From positions 1 to 64,000 of the forward strand of contig NZ_JABULX010000001.1 in the NCBI RefSeq assembly GCF_013328345.1: a stretch of DNA of 64,000 nt. Direction: 5' to 3'. Every line of letters starts with the position of its first letter. The stretch's first letter is position 1. This DNA is from Marinifaba aquimaris. Lineage in GTDB: Bacteria; Pseudomonadota; Gammaproteobacteria; Enterobacterales; Alteromonadaceae. The notes beneath the pieces are model-generated. The model was not told the DNA's origin. It ran no database searches and saw only the letters and a program-made list of their open reading frames with translations. Made by a program: the position numbers and the translations under genes. Shown here one piece after another: positions 56,828-64,000 of the stretch.

Positions 56828-58009
56828 TTACTGTAAATAGACTTTAACGTTAGCAGAAGCACCTATTCTAAACTCTTTATCTAAGTGATCACTGACCATA
56901 ATTTTCACCGGCATTCTTTTGACTACTTTAGTGAAATTACCCGTGGCATTTTCAGGAGGTAAAACGCTAAAAGTTGAACCGCTTCCACTTGATATACTCT
57001 CAAGAATGCCGACAAAAGTAACATCTGGGTAAGTGTCTATTGTAAATTCTGCTTTTTGCCCTTGTTTCATATTGCCAATTTGAGTTTCTTTAAAGTTAGC
57101 TCTAATCCAAGCTTTCTGCTGACAAGAGACAATACTGGCTAAAGGCTGACCGATTTCAATATAGTCACCGGAAGATACGCGACGATTGGTAATTTTCCCG
57201 GTACTCTGGGCTAAAATGCTCGTCCGCTTTAAATTGATATTGGATAACTCATATTCAGCCTTGGAAAAATCAACATCAGCTTTAGCTGTGGTTACTTTAG
57301 CTTGTGCGTTATCTAGCACGATAGACGTCGACTCTTCAAATGCCACTAAATCATTTTTAGCATTCAATAAATTATTTTTTTCTATTGCTAATAACCCCTC
57401 TAGACTTTTTAATTTAGAAGACAGTGCAGAATGTTGTGCTAATTTAGACTCATACAAGCGTTTGGTATTTTTGTACTCTCTTTCCGAAATCGCTTTTTTA
57501 CTGGTCAGTTGATTAGCGAGCTCAAAGTCTTCTTTCAAAAAGTTAAGGTCAGTCTCAGACGATTGTAACTGCTGCTTTGCTTCTTCTATTGAAGCGACCA
57601 TAGAATTAATTTTTTCTTGTGCAGATTGTGTTTCAGCCACGAGTTCTTGGCGTTCTTTTTCTCTGTCGACTTTAAGTAAATACACATTATTCTGCGCTTC
57701 TTTATAGCTCTGTTTTTTAATATTGAGCAATGCTTGTGTTCGACTGACATCAGCGACAAACTGAGCACTTTCCAGACTCACTATTTCATCGAATTGTTTG
57801 ACGCTTTGATTATCCTCAAACGTTATTTCATTTATTATCCCATTGACCTCAGAGACAACATCAATAACATCACACTGCACCGTTGCATTATTCGTTGACT
57901 CGATATGACGAGTCGAATAACTCCAGCCACTTATGACCAGTACAACTGCGAATATCACCAGTCCAACCTGGCTTCTTAAGTCTGAAAAAAAAGTTTTTAC
58001 TTTACTCAT
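56828..58009 (-). CDS. HlyD/EmrA family membrane fusion protein
   Basis: The 393-residue protein has one N-terminal membrane helix (VGLVIFAVVLVISGWSYS, about 16-33), the biotinyl-lipoyl halves (VVSEVNGIINEITFEDNQSV and STGKITNRRVSSGDYIEIGQP), a long coiled-coil hairpin (about 95-235) and a beta-barrel end. This is the EmrA/VceA build. It links an inner-membrane pump to an outer-membrane channel. It lies 35 bp downstream of the DHA2 transporter gene; no TolC-like gene is in the window. Confidence 0.93.
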   Translation of the reverse strand: MSKVKTFFSDLRSQVGLVIFAVVLVISGWSYSTRHIESTNNATVQCDVIDVVSEVNGIINEITFEDNQSVKQFDEIVSLESAQFVADVSRTQALLNIKKQSYKEAQNNVYLLKVDREKERQELVAETQSAQEKINSMVASIEEAKQQLQSSETDLNFLKEDFELANQLTSKKAISEREYKNTKRLYESKLAQHSALSSKLKSLEGLLAIEKNNLLNAKNDLVAFEESTSIVLDNAQAKVTTAKADVDFSKAEYELSNINLKRTSILAQSTGKITNRRVSSGDYIEIGQPLASIVSCQQKAWIRANFKETQIGNMKQGQKAEFTIDTYPDVTFVGILESISSGSGSTFSVLPPENATGNFTKVVKRMPVKIMVSDHLDKEFRIGASANVKVYLQ

Positions 58010-58044
58010 TGTTTTATTCCGTAAAATATTTGAAGTAATAGTGA

Positions 58045-59583
58045 TTAAGAAACGGCTTCAGGTTTTGGTTTTAGAGATAAACCAAAAGAAAGCACCAACA
58101 TTATCAGAAAGCCTAAAGTGATTATTTGAAATAAATTCATATAGGTAAGTGCCTGAACTTGCTCAGTTACCCTTCCATTCAATGCCCTGTATGCTTTTTC
58201 TAACGCGAATAAAGAGCTCGACGTTTCACTGTAAAAGAAGTCAATAACACCATTAAAACGCTTGTATAAAACAGTGCTCGATAAGGTCACATTGTGTCTT
58301 AACAATTCCCATGTACGTAATTGATAATGAGTAATCAGCGTAGAAAAAGCGGCAATGCCAATTGTGCTTCCCAATAAACGCGTAGTTGCTTCAAGTGCTG
58401 CGGCATTGGGCATTTTGGGTTTTGGAATACTGATTAACGCTGCGGTCGTCACAGGGCCTAATATAAATGCGGCACTCACACCTTGAATAATTTGAGGCAG
58501 AATCATATCGTGCCAACCGGTTTCAGCGGTAAACCCAGACATCATCACGCCGCTTAAGATCCCCATTCCGATACCGAAAGTAATCAGAGCAATTGCAGGC
58601 ACGCGATTAAACAGCCATCCTACAAATGGAAACGCTAGCATCATAACAAAAGCACGAGGTGCCATTGCGGTCCCTGCCTGGGTAGGAGAAAACTCCAATA
58701 ATTCCTGCATATAAATAGGCAGAACAAATAACGTTCCACTAATCAAAAACGCAGCAAAGAAGTTCAACATGTTTGCGGTAGCAAACACGCGGTACTGGAG
58801 AATTCTAAAATCAAGTAATGGCTTTTCGACCATTAAAGAATGGGCAATTAAAAATGCCCAAGATGCAAAAGAGACAACTATCAGCAGTAAATTAAAGTCA
58901 TCTTCAAGCCAAAAGGTGCGCTCTCCTCGCTCCAATAACCAAATTAAGCTGATAACACTGATTAAAAGTAAAATGACACCCATAAAGTCAAAGTGTGATG
59001 TTTTTTTATTTTCTTCGGTATTTTCATTAACAAGGAACTTTCGAACCATCACAGCACTGATAATGACAATCGGTATATTGAGAATGAAAATTAACTGCCA
59101 ACTGTATTGGTCAATGATGATTCCACCTAGCATGGGCCCAAAAGCGGGACCAAACATTATGGAGGTACCGTACAAGCCAATCACTAAGCCGTGCTGTTTA
59201 GGAGGGAAGGTTTTTCGTAATATGACCCCCTCTACAGGTAACAAAACCCCCGCACCTAAACCTTGAATTACCCGAGCAAAAACAAGCTGCTCTAGTGTCA
59301 CTGACATACTGCAAAAAACAGAGCCTGCAGCAAAAAAAGCAAGCCCACCTAAATAGACGCTTCGACTGCCATAGCGTCCAACAAACCACGCAGATAAAAA
59401 CATACACGTCATCGACGCAATTGCATAACTTGTGCTTACCCAGCTTATTTCAGCTATCGTTGCAGAAAAAATCCCTCTTAAATTAGGAGTGGCAACAAAA
59501 AGGATAAACGTATCTAAAGAGGACATGATCCCCCCCAATGATACAGAAAATGCAATCAACCACTTTTTCTTAGAATCATCCAT
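58045..59583 (-). CDS. DHA2 family MFS drug/metabolite exporter (EmrB-like)
   Basis: The 512-residue protein has about 14 membrane segments. It shows the DHA2 signatures: a motif A-like VGRYGSRSVYLGG (near 66), ARVIQGLGAGVLLPVEGVIL (near 100) and the antiporter motif GPAFGPMLGGIIID (near 145). With the adjacent EmrA-like protein it would form a proton-driven tripartite pump. It is divergent from the biosynthetic cluster, so it may export that product and give self-resistance; this is inferred from position only. Confidence 0.93.
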   Translation of the reverse strand: MDDSKKKWLIAFSVSLGGIMSSLDTFILFVATPNLRGIFSATIAEISWVSTSYAIASMTCMFLSAWFVGRYGSRSVYLGGLAFFAAGSVFCSMSVTLEQLVFARVIQGLGAGVLLPVEGVILRKTFPPKQHGLVIGLYGTSIMFGPAFGPMLGGIIIDQYSWQLIFILNIPIVIISAVMVRKFLVNENTEENKKTSHFDFMGVILLLISVISLIWLLERGERTFWLEDDFNLLLIVVSFASWAFLIAHSLMVEKPLLDFRILQYRVFATANMLNFFAAFLISGTLFVLPIYMQELLEFSPTQAGTAMAPRAFVMMLAFPFVGWLFNRVPAIALITFGIGMGILSGVMMSGFTAETGWHDMILPQIIQGVSAAFILGPVTTAALISIPKPKMPNAAALEATTRLLGSTIGIAAFSTLITHYQLRTWELLRHNVTLSSTVLYKRFNGVIDFFYSETSSSLFALEKAYRALNGRVTEQVQALTYMNLFQIITLGFLIMLVLSFGLSLKPKPEAVS

Positions 59584-59876
59584 TAGTTATCTCTACTCCA
59601 ATAACAATAAAGTTTAAGGGGTTACATAAAATAAAAAGCCTATGTAGTAACGAAAATGGCAATACTCGCCTTTTTTAGTCACTTTTTGCGGCGTTATATT
59701 GTGCTAATTTTCAAGCCCTCTCTACCTGTCAGATATTACAATGTTCTGTTTCTAGCTATCGATATAACATGCTGCACGCCTCTTAAATTGGCCTTATCCA
59801 AAGCCCAATTTTCTTGGTCACAATTAAATTTCAACGCATTTACTTTGAGAAAAAGTTGAACAATGGAGCAGGTAGC
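59584..59876. other. divergent intergenic region of exporter and biosynthetic genes
   Basis: This 293-bp gap separates the exporter operon from the condensation-like gene. It is AT-rich and probably holds both promoters. GGAG at 59865-59868 is the ribosome site of the plus-strand gene. No operator or RNA element was recognised, and no regulator gene lies beside it. Confidence 0.5.
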
Positions 59877-61193
59877 GTGAATTCAATAGATAATGAACAG
59901 CTGAATAGAAAAATACGGAAATTAGGGGCTATTGAGTCAAGAATGGCACTTTTCCATGCGAATTTGAGCGGTTCAACTCAAGGCACGCAGATTATAGATT
60001 TTAAAGCCAATAGCTTGCTATCTGATGAGTTATTAATAAAAGCGCTACATTATCTATATCAAAAATACATACCTTTACAGTGCAGTATTCAAAATAAAAA
60101 CAATGAGCTGTGGTTTTGCCAAAATGTAGATTTCACTGACATTGAAATCAAAATAGTCCAGCTCAGTAAAGGACATGAAAAACAAACGATCATTAGCGAC
60201 TGTGTCGATAAGCCATTAGTGCAAGAAAAGGCTCTGTGGAAAATAACAATCCTCAAAGAGGATGCTAATGAAAATTATACTTTAGCCTTCAGTGCTCACC
60301 ATTCTATTATTGACGCTAATGGTATGCATGAATTAGCCAATACGTTTTTTGAGATTTTAAATACACTGCTTTTAAAACGTGAATATAGTCTCGAAAATGT
60401 TATTGAGCTGCCAGAGCCTATCGATGATTACCTGTATGGCAACGTGCCGAATACACCGCCAACAAACCTTAAACCACCTCGTCAACATGACATTGAATGC
60501 CCTATTTCACATCGTAAAACAGGCTGGAAAAACATCATTATTGAACCTGAGATGCTTCAATCTCTTAATCAAGGTTTAACTGAAAATAAACTCAAACTGA
60601 ATTCAATTATCTCAGCCGCTTTTTGTTTAGCTATCCATGACAACGCATTTTTACAAACGCCTTTTAATTTTGGTACAGCAGTCTCTTTGAGGTTTTTACA
60701 AAATAACACCGCGGGTTCGAACCTGGGTTGTTATATGTCGATTGCCGAAAATACCATCGACACCAACAATCAGAATATCGTTGAACTAGCCACAGTATAT
60801 GAGAAGGCGCTGCTACATAAAATGATGACGTCTTGCTTATCACCGATGGACAATAACTATGAAGAAATTGATAGCGGCACCAAAAAACTCTCAACACTAA
60901 ACCAATTTATCCAAGGCGTTGGTATCACCAACATGGGTAGCATAGAGATAACGTCAAACTACGAGCAGTTACAAATCATTGATTACATGATGCTGGCTAA
61001 CCGCGTCGCCGCTAACTTCTCAATTGTGATTCATTGTTATGAATATTTAGGTAAACAACATATCAACCTTGTTTACCCTCAGCCCTGCTTATCAGACGAA
61101 ATGGTAGAAAAGTTATCAACGTCTTTGTATTTGCACCTGCAAGCATACTCAAAAAACACAACCGCAGATGAACCACTAGTTGAGTATGCGTAA
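59877..61193 (+). CDS. condensation-domain-like acyltransferase
   Basis: The start is the GTG at 59877 after GGAG, giving MNSIDNEQLNRKIRKLG; an open extension upstream lacks a ribosome site. The 438-residue protein carries the CoA-dependent acyltransferase/condensation motif HHSIIDANG (HHxxxDxxG, near 141), an N-terminal LGAIESRMALFH like PapA and NRPS C-domain proteins, and a C-terminal half with the latch-like GVGITNMGS (near 345). It probably joins an acyl or aminoacyl group from the neighbouring carrier protein to an amine or alcohol. The acceptor is unknown. Confidence 0.82.
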   Translation: MNSIDNEQLNRKIRKLGAIESRMALFHANLSGSTQGTQIIDFKANSLLSDELLIKALHYLYQKYIPLQCSIQNKNNELWFCQNVDFTDIEIKIVQLSKGHEKQTIISDCVDKPLVQEKALWKITILKEDANENYTLAFSAHHSIIDANGMHELANTFFEILNTLLLKREYSLENVIELPEPIDDYLYGNVPNTPPTNLKPPRQHDIECPISHRKTGWKNIIIEPEMLQSLNQGLTENKLKLNSIISAAFCLAIHDNAFLQTPFNFGTAVSLRFLQNNTAGSNLGCYMSIAENTIDTNNQNIVELATVYEKALLHKMMTSCLSPMDNNYEEIDSGTKKLSTLNQFIQGVGITNMGSIEITSNYEQLQIIDYMMLANRVAANFSIVIHCYEYLGKQHINLVYPQPCLSDEMVEKLSTSLYLHLQAYSKNTTADEPLVEYA

Positions 61194-61240
61194 GTCCAAT
61201 ATTGACCACAACCCATGTAACAAGTAACTCAGGATTTATT

Positions 61241-61504
61241 ATGAACGACTTAAATGTAGAAAAAATCGAAGCACAATTAATTTCAATTATTGCTAGCGTA
61301 AAAAACCTCACATCAACAGATATATCTTTACAGCCTGAAGATGATTTCATAAGCCAATACGGTTTAAGTAGTATGGATGCTGTTTCGCTTAGCGTGAAAA
61401 TCAGCCAAGTTTTTGGCTTTGGTTTTGGCCAAGAAGTGGAAGATATAGACGGCTTATCTTCATTTGGTGCCCTTACACAACTTGTACAAAAAAGAGCAGC
61501 CTAA
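61241..61504 (+). CDS. acyl/peptidyl carrier protein
   Basis: The start is the ATG at 61241 (MNDLNVEKIEAQL), seven bases after AGGA; an in-frame ATG at 61202 is unlikely. The 87-residue four-helix protein has the phosphopantetheine serine in YGLSSMDAVSL (near 46). The stop lies 2 bp before the ligase start, so the two are coupled. It probably carries the substrate activated by the next gene product. A phosphopantetheinyl transferase is not in the window. Confidence 0.92.
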   Translation: MNDLNVEKIEAQLISIIASVKNLTSTDISLQPEDDFISQYGLSSMDAVSLSVKISQVFGFGFGQEVEDIDGLSSFGALTQLVQKRAA

Positions 61505-61505
61505 T

Positions 61506-63041
61506 ATGCAAGCGTTAACTCATCGTGTTCTTCATTGGGCTGATACTCAGCCCAATAAAATGGCAATAGATGATGGTTCACAAGCACTTAGTTATCAAGA
61601 GCTTGCGGCACGTGCCAAAATACTTGCATCACACTTACAAGCAGTAGGAGTAGAGCCAGGCGATCGCGTTGTGATCTTACTACCTAAAAGCAACGATGCT
61701 ATCGTTGCTATATTGGGTACCTTATTGGTCAATGCGACTTATGTCCCGGTCGATACAAGCTCACCTAAGCCCAGGCTGCAGAGTATTTTAGATGACAGTG
61801 AAGCAAAAGCCATTGTTGTCAGTGACTCAACCAGTAAGTGGTTCAACTGTGCACCAGTAGTTAACATTAAAAACGCGCAAGCTATCTCATCTTCTCGTTT
61901 CGAACCTTCCGATACTGATTTATCCAGCCCTGCTTACATTCTATATACCTCAGGCTCTACCGGTACACCTAATGGTGTATGTATTAGTCACCAAGCAATG
62001 TACGCTTTTTTTACTGCGGTTAATTGCTACATGGGCATAACACGTAATGCGAGATGCATGAATACTTCAGCATTATATTTTGATGTATCCATTGCAGATG
62101 TATTGTTACCTCTATATCAAGGTGCGTCTGTATGGTTAGGCCCCAATATTCCATTACCGCTGAGGTATTTGGATATTCTATCGACTAATCGCATTACTCA
62201 CTTTTGCGGTGTCGGTTCAACACTGACCATGTTAAGCGCAATAGAAGGTTTCAATGAAAATAACTTCGCTGACCTTTCATGCATCATGACGGGCGCAGAA
62301 GTGTTAAACCCAAACACCATTGCAAAGTGGTTAGATGCGGCTCCCAATACCATAGTATTAAATGGTTATGGCCCAACAGAAACCACCTGTGTTTGTACCG
62401 TTTTTGAAATATCAAAAGAAAATATTAAGCACTATTCAGATTTCCCTATAGGTACTCCGCTTCCTGACATTAACGTCATGTTAGATAAAAAAGACGGTAA
62501 CGATTTTGGAGAGCTATGTATAGCAGGCCCTCAAGTGATGAACAATTATTTGAAAAGGGATACCTTAAACCATACTCGGTTATTTATTCATAATGATAAG
62601 CGCTATTACCGAACTGGAGATAGAGTGCAATATGACCAAGATGGCAACTTAATATTCCTTGGCCGTATTGATGAGCAAGTAAAAGTTAATGGCTATCGCA
62701 TTCATTTAGGCGAAGTGGCAGCACCTTTTCTAAAAACAAAAGGCGTTCAAGACGTCGTTGTCTTAAAAGTTGATCACGCCCAACACGGTGAGTGTCTCGC
62801 GGTTATTGTTAAAGTGAAAGATTTAACAATGGATCTCAGTTCTTTAAAAACAGAAGCTAGTAAACAGCTGCCATCGTACATGCGTCCTCTATTGATTGCG
62901 CAAATAAATAAAATGCCTTTAAGCGCGAGCGGCAAGGTTAATGCTAAGTTAGTGCGTTCGTTAGCACTTGAACATTATCAACAAGAAAGCAGTTACGAAA
63001 GCATCATAGCCACTGATAATGAGGAGTTAGCAGTTGTTTGA
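61506..63041 (+). CDS. stand-alone amino acid adenylation enzyme (aminoacyl-carrier ligase)
   Basis: The start is the ATG at 61506 (MQALTHRVLHWADTQPNK), 2 bp after the carrier stop. The 511-residue protein has the adenylation cores: YTSGSTGTPNG (A3), YFDVSIADVL (A4, with the Asp that usually binds an alpha-amino group), NGYGPTETT (A5), YRTGDRV (A7), GRIDEQVKVNGYRI (A8) and the catalytic Lys in PLSASGKVN (A10). Size and partner are like prolyl-PCP ligases and DltA-type enzymes. It would load an amino acid onto the carrier protein. Substrate not determined. Confidence 0.9.
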   Translation: MQALTHRVLHWADTQPNKMAIDDGSQALSYQELAARAKILASHLQAVGVEPGDRVVILLPKSNDAIVAILGTLLVNATYVPVDTSSPKPRLQSILDDSEAKAIVVSDSTSKWFNCAPVVNIKNAQAISSSRFEPSDTDLSSPAYILYTSGSTGTPNGVCISHQAMYAFFTAVNCYMGITRNARCMNTSALYFDVSIADVLLPLYQGASVWLGPNIPLPLRYLDILSTNRITHFCGVGSTLTMLSAIEGFNENNFADLSCIMTGAEVLNPNTIAKWLDAAPNTIVLNGYGPTETTCVCTVFEISKENIKHYSDFPIGTPLPDINVMLDKKDGNDFGELCIAGPQVMNNYLKRDTLNHTRLFIHNDKRYYRTGDRVQYDQDGNLIFLGRIDEQVKVNGYRIHLGEVAAPFLKTKGVQDVVVLKVDHAQHGECLAVIVKVKDLTMDLSSLKTEASKQLPSYMRPLLIAQINKMPLSASGKVNAKLVRSLALEHYQQESSYESIIATDNEELAVV

Positions 63042-64000
63042 TAATAGAAGTGACTTAATCAAGGAGCATTTGGCAGTTCAAGAGATGCTAGCGACTAAAG
63101 AGCAAATAACCAAGCTTCTTTCTAGCTTTATTGAACCTGCTGACAACAGCATCGCCTTAAGTTGTACAGAGGTTATTTCTCAATATCACCAGCAGCTTGC
63201 CACAGCAAAAGAAGCAGTGCGAGAACACCCACAAAAACAGCTCATTTTACAATCTATAATGGATGAGAGTTTAGGGGCACTGCCTTCACTTCTAGCCAGT
63301 GAATTAATCGCTTATCAATTAAATATCGTCGCTAAGCTTTTAGATACAGGCGATACCGTTGAAAAAAGCGCGACGAGCACACTGCAAGCGATTGCTTCAG
63401 GCAAAACACTTTTTAGCCGGATAGCTTATGAGCTAGAGAATGAAATAACGCCAAGCAAAACGAATATCATTGCAACCTGTAAAGGAGACACGTGGCAGCT
63501 AAATGGTGACTTACCGCCAGTATTACTGTCTCCTGAAGTCAATATGCACCTAGTATTTGCCAAAGTTGAGCAAACGCAAAACCTCGCCGCTTTTGTGATA
63601 TCAAGAAATTCGTCAGGTATAAGTGAAAGTTCGCAGACCCAACTTTCAATCAGTGATCGTTTTACGGTTGCAAACCTGACTCTCGACAAAGTGGAGGTAG
63701 GCGAACTTCACCGGTTAAAACACCTTAATCCAGAAATAATAAGAGAAGCATTCTTAAATCATCGGGTTTTATCTTGCCTGAGATTAAATAATAGAACGCG
63801 AATCAATTTAGATAATATCACTGCTTTTTTGCGCTCGAGAAAATCAAATAATAAGCCACTTCTTGATAATGATGTTTTAAAGCAAAAACTCGCGACTTTT
63901 GAAGCGGAATGGTTAACAAACAAAGCGCTCACTAATAAAGCGTTAACCAAGGTATTAGTTGATGACAGCTGTAAAGAATTGACTCATGCAGCTAAATTTT
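63034..64000 (+). CDS. acyl-CoA dehydrogenase-like flavoprotein, partial at right edge
   Basis: A TTG at 63034, seven bases after GAGGAG and overlapping the ligase stop by 8 bp, opens a frame that runs off the window (322 codons seen). The N-terminal 120 residues are helical. A middle beta domain has GDTWQLNGDLPPVLLS and LAAFVISRNSSGI, followed by FTVANLTLDKVEVGELHRL, in the order of acyl-CoA dehydrogenases (W-x-LNG-K, fdnV-VP). The family threonine/serine FAD contacts are not clear, so it is divergent. Oxidation of the carrier-bound aminoacyl group, as in PltE-type enzymes, is the leading idea. The catalytic base region lies beyond the edge. Confidence 0.72.
   Translation, partial: MFDNRSDLIKEHLAVQEMLATKEQITKLLSSFIEPADNSIALSCTEVISQYHQQLATAKEAVREHPQKQLILQSIMDESLGALPSLLASELIAYQLNIVAKLLDTGDTVEKSATSTLQAIASGKTLFSRIAYELENEITPSKTNIIATCKGDTWQLNGDLPPVLLSPEVNMHLVFAKVEQTQNLAAFVISRNSSGISESSQTQLSISDRFTVANLTLDKVEVGELHRLKHLNPEIIREAFLNHRVLSCLRLNNRTRINLDNITAFLRSRKSNNKPLLDNDVLKQKLATFEAEWLTNKALTNKALTKVLVDDSCKELTHAAKF

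Overview
The window is chromosomal DNA of a low-GC marine gammaproteobacterium of the order Alteromonadales, probably near Colwelliaceae (Colwellia/Thalassotalea type). This rests on gene order (uvrY-uvrC-pgsA-tRNA Gly/Cys/Leu; lrp-ftsK-lolA-rarA-serS; dnaX-ybaB-recR; epmB/efp/epmA), on a TonB2/TtpC-type energising operon with DUF3450 and TPR partners, and on the divergent character of the proteins. The placement is an inference from gene content, not from a phylogeny.

Layout. 1-4300: tRNA-Leu, -Cys and -Gly with pgsA, uvrC and the GacA-family regulator uvrY, then four identical tRNA-Ser(UGA) genes in perfect 120-bp tandem repeats. uvrY is broken by a 10-bp tandem duplication. 4500-6750: yccA and the tusDCB-tusE tRNA 2-thiolation genes. 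6743-15522: a small membrane protein, serS, crcB, rarA, lolA, ftsK, lrp and a divergent alanine dehydrogenase. 15650-22750: a protein with a degenerate receiver, a lipoprotein, an SDR, recR, a secreted unknown, ybaB, dnaX (with an A9 slippery run at the end of domain III) and apt. 22800-25560: a CheY-like regulator, a tiny membrane protein and an hvfABC-type copper-chelating RiPP locus. 25730-27079: dusC and a nonsense-interrupted DksA/TraR-like gene. 27128-32164: a six-gene TonB2 energy-transduction operon. 32474-41639: csrA, alaS, adk, htpG, an aminotransferase, a LysE exporter and a K+ channel. 41735-42919: phhB-phhA. 43089-44200: three small unknown proteins. 44302-46997: the complete EF-P modification set epmB/efp/epmA. 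47078-54975: a six-PAS hybrid kinase, a sialidase-fold protein with its TetR regulator, a divergent GST and a TPR response regulator lacking the phospho-acceptor Asp. 55283-56511: a multiply broken secreted protein gene. 56828-64000: an EmrAB-type exporter, divergent from a small biosynthetic cluster (condensation-like acyltransferase, carrier protein, stand-alone adenylation enzyme, acyl-CoA-dehydrogenase-like protein) that runs off the right edge.

How it fits together. The left three quarters is mostly conserved housekeeping. The accessory content is the hvf-type locus, the broken genes and the right-hand cluster. The carrier/ligase/dehydrogenase trio resembles the enzyme set that activates and oxidises a carrier-bound amino acid, as in pyrrole-2-carboxyl-PCP formation. 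The adjacent acyltransferase and exporter suggest a small secreted metabolite. uvrY and csrA are opposite ends of the BarA/UvrY-Csr regulatory cascade, so the broken uvrY may have global consequences for this strain.
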